From contig JAHFCY010000117.1 of NCBI GenBank assembly GCA_023249255.1, positions 1-9,911 of the forward strand: DNA of 9,911 bases, read 5' to 3'. The notes under the pieces were generated by a model. It saw only the letters and a program-made list of their open reading frames with translations. It had not been told where the DNA came from and searched no databases. Position 1 is the first letter of the stretch; every line of letters starts with the position of its first letter. Of the stretch, positions 1 to 6,355 are shown piece after piece. The DNA is from Candidatus Lindowiibacteriota bacterium (GTDB taxonomy: Bacteria; Lindowbacteria; 2-12-FULL-62-27). Made by a program: the position numbers and the translations under genes.

Positions 1-1163
1 TCGTCACCGTCGATCTGGCTGCGCCCGTCGTGAAATTCGCCGCGCGTGTATCAGCCGATACCCGGACGTCCATCACTCTGACGGGATCGGTGCTCGATTC
101 GAAGGCGCTCACGGATCTTCGTGTCACGCAAAATTCCGAGACCGTCACCATCATCACGCTCGGCTCGGACAGCAAGTCTTTTTCGTTCAGCGTGGACGTG
201 TCGCTTGTGAGCGGAAAAAATCAGTTTGTGGTCAAGGCAACCGATGCGACAGGCCAGTCCGGCGCCGACACGCTGAACATTACAAAATCGAGCGAGCTAA
301 AAATGGCGGCGGGAGGGACTCTGATCACATTTCCGCGGGACACCAAAAGCGACACATGGGTCGGCGCTGTCTATTTTTCGGATACCACAGCAACACCGGT
401 CGATATTCCCATCTACAACTCCGCGCTGGGAACTTACGGCGATCAGTGGACGATGACGATCCAGCCGAAGGACACCGGCGTGATCCTGCAGATTCAACGG
501 CCGCCCGACACGATGGATTTGAAATTGGGAGAGAGCCATCTTAAGCGATCCGGCCTGGCCTACACGATTTTTGAATTCAAACTGTTGGATACGGCAGGCG
601 ATCAAAACATCGGCGGCACGGCGGCACGGTTTTCGTCTGTAACGCTGGGACTGACGCCGGCGACGGCCACACTGGCCGGCGGCGTTTCGGTCAACGACCT
701 CAAATTATTCACCCTGAACGAACAGACCGGCGCGTGGGAGCAGGTGGGCAGCAGCGGATATGACGCCGCCAGCGGACAGGTCAAGGCCACGCTGTCACAC
801 CTGTCGTTCTACGCCGTCTTCCCGGACACGTCGAAAGCAGTTCTGACTCATCTCAACGACGTCATCGTCTATCCGAACCCATTTGTTCCAAACGACGGCA
901 TCGCCGAAAACGGCCGTTGGGTCGTGGCCGGAAATTTTTCAACCGGCGTCATCATCGACAACCTGACCGACGACGTCTCGCTCAGTATTTTCACGATCGG
1001 TGGCCGGAAAATTTTTGAACAGCGCGTCCAGAACGCCGGTCGGGTCCAGTGGGACGCGGCAAACAATTCCGGGGACAAAGTGGCAAGCGGGCTGTACCTG
1101 ATCGTCGTCAAGGACATGAAAGGCCGCGGCACGGCCGTCCGAAGATTGGCGGTGGTCAAATGA
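1..1163 (+). CDS. Secreted Ig-like protein with FlgD-like C-terminal domain, 5'-truncated
   Basis: The reading frame is open from base 3 to the TGA at 1161-1163 and no start is needed inside the window, so this is the C-terminal 386 residues of a longer protein. Visible residues 1 to about 95 form a beta-rich Ig-like domain (ending near KNQFVVKATDATGQSGADTL). Residues 100-280 are a beta-rich region closing with the LSHLSFYAVF motif common in cell-surface proteins of uncultured didermic bacteria. Residues about 285-386 are a FlgD-like/CHU_C-type Ig domain: VIVYPNPFVPNDG, then SIFTIGGRKIFE, then VQWDAANNSGDKVASGLYLIVV, ending LAVVK. Such C-terminal domains serve as sorting signals in type IX-like secretion, so a surface or secreted location is likely (inference). 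The next gene starts inside its stop codon. Specific function is unknown. Confidence 0.85.
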   Translation, partial: VTVDLAAPVVKFAARVSADTRTSITLTGSVLDSKALTDLRVTQNSETVTIITLGSDSKSFSFSVDVSLVSGKNQFVVKATDATGQSGADTLNITKSSELKMAAGGTLITFPRDTKSDTWVGAVYFSDTTATPVDIPIYNSALGTYGDQWTMTIQPKDTGVILQIQRPPDTMDLKLGESHLKRSGLAYTIFEFKLLDTAGDQNIGGTAARFSSVTLGLTPATATLAGGVSVNDLKLFTLNEQTGAWEQVGSSGYDAASGQVKATLSHLSFYAVFPDTSKAVLTHLNDVIVYPNPFVPNDGIAENGRWVVAGNFSTGVIIDNLTDDVSLSIFTIGGRKIFEQRVQNAGRVQWDAANNSGDKVASGLYLIVVKDMKGRGTAVRRLAVVK

Positions 1164-2200
1164 ACATGGGGAAGATGGAAGAAGACGGAAGAAGGCGGGA
1201 GAAGGCGGGAGAAGTTGGAAGGGGGCTGAAGACAATTCTTCAGTCCTTCTCCAATCCTTCTTCAGTCCTTCTCCAATCCTTCTTCAGACTTCTCCTGCCT
1301 GTTGCCTGTTGCCTGTTGCCTTCCGGTATTTCATGGGCTGAATCGACCGGAAGCACGGCGGCGGAATTTCTCAAAATCGGTGTCAGCCCCCGCGCCATGG
1401 CGCTGGGATCATCCTATACGGCGCTGGTCGACGACGCCTACAGCCTGCACTGGAATCCGGCGGGACTGACCCGGATCAAACACTGCAAGGCCGATTTTCA
1501 AGTCAACAGTTATATTCAGTCCATCGACCAGCACTATCTCGCGATCGGGTATCGATACAACAAAACCGACGCGTTCGGGCTTGGCGTCAACATGCTGCAA
1601 TCGACCGGCATCCCGCGGACAACGGTTTCGCCGGCCGGCGTGGTTTCGACCGTCGGGACGTTTGGCGTGCGCGACATGGCGTTCTCTCTCGGCTACGCGC
1701 GGGACGTCACCGGATGGCTGTCCGCCGGCGCGACCGCGAAATGGATATCGTCGGCCATCGCCTCGTACAGCGCCGACGCGTACGCGTTCGACGCGGGCGT
1801 TCAGGCCATGCCTTTTTCGTTTCTGTCGCTTGGCATCGCGGTCCAGAATTTCGGACATGGGATGAAATATCTCACCACGCGCGATCCTCTGCCGCTTCTC
1901 ATGCGGTTCGGCGCGGCCGGATATCTCCTTCGGAACCGGTCGTTGATTCTGACGATGGATGCCCATCAGGCGCGCGGCGATCTCTTGTATTTTGGATTTG
2001 GCTGTGAGTACACTCTCGCCCTGATGCACAACCGCTACTCGTTCCGGATCGGATATACCAGCGCCAACGCGGACGTCGACCGCGGGCTGACATTCGGATT
2101 CGGCATGAAACTCGGCCGGTGGCTGGGATTCGATTACGCGTTTGTTCCGTTCGGCGTTCTCGGCGACGCCCATCGATACAGTATGAGCGTGGATTTCTGA
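1160..2200 (+). CDS. PorV/PorQ-family outer-membrane beta-barrel protein
   Basis: This 346-residue protein has an N-terminal export signal followed by the family signature at residues 69-103: EFLKIGVSPRAMALGSSYTALVDD and then LHWNPAGL. The rest is alternating polar/apolar beta-strand sequence ending in an aromatic residue (SMSVDF), as expected of an outer-membrane barrel in the PorV/UPF0164/FadL-like group. The ATG at 1160 overlaps the upstream stop as ATGA, arguing for translational coupling; only a weak GGCGGTGG lies upstream. That start gives a 22-residue, charged, glutamate-rich leader before the hydrophobic core (about residues 36-54) and a likely cleavage after SWA at residue 60. A CTG at 1226, directly after GGAAGGGGG, would give a more ordinary signal peptide but the spacing is poor. 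The frame also extends upstream to 1049 inside gene 1, which I consider accidental. The leader and signal region consist of short tandem repeats. Confidence 0.85.
   Translation: MNMGKMEEDGRRREKAGEVGRGLKTILQSFSNPSSVLLQSFFRLLLPVACCLLPSGISWAESTGSTAAEFLKIGVSPRAMALGSSYTALVDDAYSLHWNPAGLTRIKHCKADFQVNSYIQSIDQHYLAIGYRYNKTDAFGLGVNMLQSTGIPRTTVSPAGVVSTVGTFGVRDMAFSLGYARDVTGWLSAGATAKWISSAIASYSADAYAFDAGVQAMPFSFLSLGIAVQNFGHGMKYLTTRDPLPLLMRFGAAGYLLRNRSLILTMDAHQARGDLLYFGFGCEYTLALMHNRYSFRIGYTSANADVDRGLTFGFGMKLGRWLGFDYAFVPFGVLGDAHRYSMSVDF
1171..1220 (+). repeat. Five tandem 10-bp purine-rich units (consensus GAAGRYGGRA)
   Basis: Five back-to-back 10-bp units read GAAGATGGAA, GAAGACGGAA, GAAGGCGGGA, GAAGGCGGGA and GAAGTTGGAA. 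They fall in the charged leader of the PorV-like gene starting at 1160. The period is not a multiple of three, so gain or loss of one unit would shift the frame. Confidence 0.9.
1236..1287 (+). repeat. Pyrimidine-rich 22-bp tandem repeat, 2.4 copies, built from 11-bp half-units
   Basis: Positions 1236-1257 and 1258-1279 are identical 22-bp units, followed by the first 8 bases of a third copy at 1280-1287. Each unit divides into two related 11-mers, TTCTTCAGTCC and TTCTCCAATCC. The array encodes the start of the hydrophobic signal-peptide region of the PorV-like protein. Neither 11 nor 22 is a multiple of three. Confidence 0.92.
1300..1320 (+). repeat. Three tandem copies of the 7-mer TGTTGCC
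   Basis: Three perfect consecutive copies of TGTTGCC encode part of the hydrophobic core (VACCLLP) of the signal peptide. They follow the 22-bp array after a short spacer (TCTCCTGCC), so three different non-triplet repeats lie within 150 bp. Confidence 0.9.
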
Positions 2201-2201
2201 C

Positions 2202-4343
2202 ATGGTTCGATACCGCGGCGAAAAAACCGGATCCGGCGTTCCGCTCGGCGGCATCGGCACCGGGAAGATCGAAATTCTTCCGAACGGCGGTTTCCACAGC
2301 GTCACCGTCCAAAATAACTGCAACGCCCCGTTTCAAAATCCCACCTCCGGCGCGGGACCGCTGACCCAGGGAATTTACGGATTTCATTTCGGCCTTTACA
2401 CGGAAAGGCGCAACCGGCGGGGGGCGTGGATTCTCCAGACCGAACGCATGCGAAATTATTCGAGGGTGGACCGGATCGACTACGAGGGGATGTGGCCGAA
2501 GGCCGCGCTGACGTATCACAAGCGCGGATGGACGGTGGAGGTTCGGCTTGAGGCGATGGGTCCGATCCGCTCGAACGATATGGACGGCAGTGCGAGGCCC
2601 GGAGCGCTTTTCCGATTTTTCGTCACGAACCGATCGAAAGATTCGATCCGGGTGGGTCTTCTGGGAATGGTTCGAAACATCGTCGGGGCAGACGAAATCG
2701 GTCGCGTCAACCGTCTCGAAAAAAATCCGCGGGCCGTCAGTATTGTCTGTACGGCTGAAAATCCGTATCCCGGCGATCCGACGTGGGGCGAAACCGCGTT
2801 GACCGTGCCGCGGGAAGGGCACGTGAGTTGGATCCGGCAATGGAACATGCAGACTTCAAATTTTCGATTGGATTCCGACTGCGTCGATCTTCGGCCGTTT
2901 ACACACTTTCAAAAAAACGGCAGTCTGCCAAACGACGAATCGGCATTCGTCCAGCGCGGAGGCGGCGCCACGCTCGGCGGCGCGCTGGCGACTCGAAAAT
3001 CCGTGCGGCCGGGCCGGACGGAGACATTTGATTTCGTTTTGTCGTGGCATTATCCGGTTCACCATGCCGGCCATCACTATGAGCGGCGGTTCCGCACCGC
3101 CACCGCCGTCGCGCGGTCATTCCTGAATGATCGCAAGCGGCTCCTGACAACCTGCGATCGCTGGCAGAAACCGATTCTCGATGCCGATCTTCCGGCGTGG
3201 CTCAAGGACGCGCTCTGGAACAACCTCTATGTCCTCACGAGCACGACGTGGTGGGACCGCAATGGCAATTTCGCGTTTTACGAGGCTCCGGTCATCTGTC
3301 CCCTCATGGGAACGCTCGATGTCCGCTACTACGCCACCGTCCCGTTTGTCCGCATGTTTCCCGACCTCGAAAAAAATGAGCTTCATCAGTTCGCCCTCGC
3401 CCAGCGGTCCGGCGGATACATTCCGCACGACCTCGGCCGAAACCGGCTCGACAATCCCAACGACGGAACAACGCATTATCCGTGGAAAGATCTCAATCCC
3501 AAATTCGTCCTTCAGGTCTACCGCGACGTTTTGTGGCTCAAAGATCGGGCGTTTCTCAATCAGATGTACAGTTCGGCCAAAAAGGCCATGCTGTGGAGTC
3601 TGGGCACCGACAAAAACGGAGACTGTCTGCCGGACAACGAAGGCGCGGACCAGACCTACGACGTCTGGGAATTTTTCGGTACGAATTCCTACACGTCATC
3701 GATTTTTCTGGCGTCGCTTCGCGCGTTCGAAGAGCTGGCACAGCTGAAAGGCGATCGTTCGATGATCCGGCTCTGCCGGCAGTGGTTCGAAAAAGGCCGG
3801 CGAAGTTTCGTGGACCAATTGTGGAACGGCCGATATTACGTAGCGGGATGGAGCAAGGGCAAAACATATCCGGCCTGCATCGCCGGCCAGCTCAACGGCC
3901 AGTGGGTCGCGCACCTCCTCGGCCTTGGATATCTTCTTCCGCCGGACCAGGTCCGATCGGCGGTGAAATCGATTCTGCGGCTGAACGGCCGCGATTCCAG
4001 GTACGGCGTGACCAACAGCGTTTTTCCGGACGGCCGGCGCGACACATCCAACGCCCATTCCTCCGGCATCTGGCCCGGCGAAAGTTACGCAGTGGCGGCG
4101 CTGGCAATCTACGAAGGATTCGTCACTGAAGGCCTCGCCATCGCGAAAAAAACCTGGGCCAACATGACCGACGTTCAGAAAAATCCCTGGAACCAGCCCG
4201 ACGTGATCCACTCGTCTGACGGCAAATTCGGATTCGGCGACTTTTACATGCGCAACATGGCCGTTTGGGCCGTGGCCGAAGCGCTGGCCGCGACCCGCCC
4301 GCCGATCCGCCGCGCGCTCGACTCCGTTTATTACTATAAGTAA
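2202..4343 (+). CDS. GH116-family glycoside hydrolase (GBA2/DUF608-like)
   Basis: This 713-residue protein matches the two-part GH116 layout. An N-terminal beta-sandwich domain (about 1-300) opens with VPLGGIGTGKIEI; a C-terminal (alpha/alpha)6 catalytic domain (about 320-700) follows. Recognisable family motifs include PILDADLPAWLKDALWNNLY (325-344), YIPHDLG (406-412), PWKDLNPKFVLQVYRD (427-442), ADQTYDVW (482-489) and LWNGRYY (540-546). By analogy with TxGH116 and human GBA2, D487 in TYD is the probable acid/base and E361 in FAFYEAP the probable nucleophile. Family members cleave beta-glucosides, glucosylceramide or beta-xylosides; the substrate here cannot be read. There is no signal peptide, so a cytoplasmic site is likely. 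The ATG lies one base after the preceding stop with no clear ribosome site; an in-frame TGA at 2184-2186 prevents an earlier start. It looks co-transcribed with the PorV-like gene before it. Confidence 0.9.
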   Translation: MVRYRGEKTGSGVPLGGIGTGKIEILPNGGFHSVTVQNNCNAPFQNPTSGAGPLTQGIYGFHFGLYTERRNRRGAWILQTERMRNYSRVDRIDYEGMWPKAALTYHKRGWTVEVRLEAMGPIRSNDMDGSARPGALFRFFVTNRSKDSIRVGLLGMVRNIVGADEIGRVNRLEKNPRAVSIVCTAENPYPGDPTWGETALTVPREGHVSWIRQWNMQTSNFRLDSDCVDLRPFTHFQKNGSLPNDESAFVQRGGGATLGGALATRKSVRPGRTETFDFVLSWHYPVHHAGHHYERRFRTATAVARSFLNDRKRLLTTCDRWQKPILDADLPAWLKDALWNNLYVLTSTTWWDRNGNFAFYEAPVICPLMGTLDVRYYATVPFVRMFPDLEKNELHQFALAQRSGGYIPHDLGRNRLDNPNDGTTHYPWKDLNPKFVLQVYRDVLWLKDRAFLNQMYSSAKKAMLWSLGTDKNGDCLPDNEGADQTYDVWEFFGTNSYTSSIFLASLRAFEELAQLKGDRSMIRLCRQWFEKGRRSFVDQLWNGRYYVAGWSKGKTYPACIAGQLNGQWVAHLLGLGYLLPPDQVRSAVKSILRLNGRDSRYGVTNSVFPDGRRDTSNAHSSGIWPGESYAVAALAIYEGFVTEGLAIAKKTWANMTDVQKNPWNQPDVIHSSDGKFGFGDFYMRNMAVWAVAEALAATRPPIRRALDSVYYYK

Positions 4344-4402
4344 GTAAAGCCCTCCTTCCACTCTACCGATAATTAAATAAAGAACTCTCGGGGGGAATCT
4401 CT
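4344..4402 (+). other. Short intergenic gap, possible internal promoter region
   Basis: This is the only spacer longer than one base between genes in the window. It is locally AT-rich around GATAATTAAATAAA (4368-4381), and GATAAT resembles a -10 element, but I find no matching -35 box. A promoter for genes 4-6 is possible but weakly supported. No stable GC-rich hairpin with a T-run is present. Confidence 0.3.
4390..4397 (+). promoter_or_regulatory. Ribosome binding site for the GTG start at 4403
   Basis: The G-rich run GGGGGGAA ends 5 to 7 bases before the GTG at 4403. It is the clearest Shine-Dalgarno-like sequence at a gene start in this window and supports that GTG as the true start of the signal peptide MFRCWPLAVRTLFAILAM. 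Confidence 0.55.
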
Positions 4403-6355
4403 GTGTTCAGATGCTGGCCGCTCGCAGTCCGAACTTTGTTTGCCATTCTTGCCATGGCCGTCCTGGCCGAGGGCGCCGTCATCGACAACATGGATGACGC
4501 GGCGCTCTGGGACCAGAAAACGACCGACGGCACCGCCACGCTCACGGTCAGCAGTGTGACCGGATACGCGGGCAAGGCTCTCGAAGGCGCGTATGATTTC
4601 AAAACCGGCAACTACGTGGTGTTCGGGCGGAAATTCGCGACCATTGACCTATCGGCCGGCGACGCCCTCACGTTTTTCTACAAAGGCACAGGCTCCAAAA
4701 ACAGCATCGAAGTCAAAATCCAGGACAGCGGCGGAGACTGGTTCATCAAAGTCCTGACCGACGTGTCCGACACGCCCGACTGGACTCGGGCCGTCCTCAA
4801 ATTGAAAACCGATTTCACGTTCGCGTTCATGGAGGGCACAAGCGGCGATTCGAAACTGGCGACCTCGGCCATCAAAAAAATCAGCATCGGCGTCACCAAA
4901 AGCGCCGGGGGAACCGGGACCCTGCTCGTCGACGACATGTCCGGCTACCAATCCACGGCCGACACCGTCGTCGTCGACATCGACAATCACGATGACGGCG
5001 CAACACCCAACATTTTGGGCGGAAGCACAGCCGGGACGTACATCGACGGCGCCGCCACCGTTACGACAACCTACGACAACCGCGCGGCCGATCAGCCCGA
5101 CACCGGGACGTTTTCCCTGCGGCTCGATTTCGTCAAAACAGCCACGATTTTCTCAGCCGCCTGGGTAGAGGTCCTCGGTAATTTCCTCGACTTGAGTTCC
5201 TGTACAGAACTCATCTTCGACATCCGCGGCGCGGTAGGCGGCGAAGCACTGGCAGTCGGTCTCAGAAGCGTCAGTTCGGAATATCTGGTTTCGCTGAGTT
5301 CCTATCTCACCAGCGGCGTCACAACGTCATGGCAGAAAGCCCGCATTCCGCTTAGTGCCTTTTCCGGCATTGACAAATCTGCGCTCGCCAATATGACGAT
5401 CTGGTTTCAAGCAACCTCCGCCGGCTCCAACGCGTACAGCCTGACGGCGAACGGCGACACCCGGACCATCTGGATCGACAACATCAGGGGATTCAAAGCG
5501 CCATACACCACGCCGGTGCTGCTTCAAATGGTCGACAGTTTCGAATCGCCCGTCTCCGTATCCGGCTGGAGCACCTCAACCGGCGGCGACGCCACCCTGA
5601 ACATCGACCGCGCAACCGGCAAGACCGGCAAGGCGTTTCAACTTACGTACGCATTCAATTCCGGGACCTACGCCATCATGGAACGCAAGGTCACGTTCAA
5701 TGTCCTTCAAGGATCGGCGTTCGAATTTTTAGTCAAGGGAACGGGCGGCGGGAACAATCTGGAATTCAAAGTCAAAGACGGCGACGGCACGACGTTCTAC
5801 AAAGTCCTCAACAAAGTCACGAACACGAGCGGGGCGTGGACCACCATCAACGTGCCATACACCGAACTATCGTTTGTTTCATCCGGCACGGACGATTATC
5901 TCAATCTCGGCGACATTGCCGAGGTTGATTATGCGGCCACCAAAGTCGCCGGCCAGACAACCAGCGGCACGGTCGACATCGACGGACTGTCTTACGTTTC
6001 CGCCTCGTCTCTCAACGCGACGCAATCGCAATCCAGCGGCGTCATCGAGGGACTCGCCGTCAAAAGCAATCCCGTCAGCCCCAACGGCGACGGGATCGAT
6101 GACGAAGTCACCTTTCAATATACTCTGCGGGAATCTTCCGTCGTAACACTCGGCATTTACGATCTTCAGGGCAGGCTCGTCCGGCAGGTGTTCGGCGGCG
6201 CCCAGGCGGCCGGCAGTCAAAGCATGTCCTGGGACGTCTATGACCGTGCGGGCAGGCTCTGCCGAAACGGCCTCTGCGTGTTTCGTCTTGAAGCCAAGAG
6301 CACGATCGGCTCCGGCGTGTCCGACATCCGAAATCTCATTGCCGTCGTGCGGTGA
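4403..6355 (+). CDS. Secreted protein with three CBM11-like modules and FlgD-like C-terminal domain
   Basis: The 650-residue product starts at GTG with a classical signal peptide (hydrophobic core about residues 8-22, cleavage near AEGA at 25). Three related beta-jellyroll modules follow, at about 26-181, 188-365 and 374-533. Each opens with a hydrophobic-Asp motif (VIDNMDD, VVDIDNHDD, MVDSFES) and closes with another (LLVDDMSGY, IWIDNIRGF, VDIDGLSYV). They resemble CBM11/galactose-binding-like domains, which bind glucans or other carbohydrates, though this is by pattern only. Residues about 548-650 form a FlgD-like Ig domain (SNPVSPNGDGIDDEVTFQYTL, LGIYDLQGRLVRQV, ending LIAVVR), a candidate sorting signal for type IX-like secretion. 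No catalytic domain is visible, so the likely role is binding or structural at the cell surface. The next gene starts within its stop codon. Confidence 0.85.
   Translation: MFRCWPLAVRTLFAILAMAVLAEGAVIDNMDDAALWDQKTTDGTATLTVSSVTGYAGKALEGAYDFKTGNYVVFGRKFATIDLSAGDALTFFYKGTGSKNSIEVKIQDSGGDWFIKVLTDVSDTPDWTRAVLKLKTDFTFAFMEGTSGDSKLATSAIKKISIGVTKSAGGTGTLLVDDMSGYQSTADTVVVDIDNHDDGATPNILGGSTAGTYIDGAATVTTTYDNRAADQPDTGTFSLRLDFVKTATIFSAAWVEVLGNFLDLSSCTELIFDIRGAVGGEALAVGLRSVSSEYLVSLSSYLTSGVTTSWQKARIPLSAFSGIDKSALANMTIWFQATSAGSNAYSLTANGDTRTIWIDNIRGFKAPYTTPVLLQMVDSFESPVSVSGWSTSTGGDATLNIDRATGKTGKAFQLTYAFNSGTYAIMERKVTFNVLQGSAFEFLVKGTGGGNNLEFKVKDGDGTTFYKVLNKVTNTSGAWTTINVPYTELSFVSSGTDDYLNLGDIAEVDYAATKVAGQTTSGTVDIDGLSYVSASSLNATQSQSSGVIEGLAVKSNPVSPNGDGIDDEVTFQYTLRESSVVTLGIYDLQGRLVRQVFGGAQAAGSQSMSWDVYDRAGRLCRNGLCVFRLEAKSTIGSGVSDIRNLIAVVR

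Noticed and set aside
1049-1159. Upstream extension of the first PorV-like gene to a start at 1049
   Set aside because: It would overlap the conserved FlgD-like domain of gene 1 by over 100 bases and adds only charged, featureless residues; the ATGA overlap at 1160 is far more plausible.
1171-1320. CRISPR-like array
   Set aside because: The units are adjacent, 7 to 22 bp, with no unique spacers between them, and lie inside a coding frame.
1290-1325. Lipobox (PVAC) in the signal peptide of the first PorV-like protein
   Set aside because: The -3 residue is Pro rather than Leu, the Cys lies inside the hydrophobic core, and family members are barrels, not lipoproteins.
1409-2840. Two overlapping long - strand open frames (1409-2323 and 1899-2840)
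   Set aside because: They are antisense to the PorV-like and GH116 genes. Their predicted products are Arg/Pro/His-rich with no family motif, typical of shadow frames in GC-rich DNA.
4327-4348. Possible terminator hairpin at the end of the GH116 gene
   Set aside because: The stem (TTTATTAC against GTAAGTAAA) is imperfect, nearly all A/T, and lacks a following T-run.
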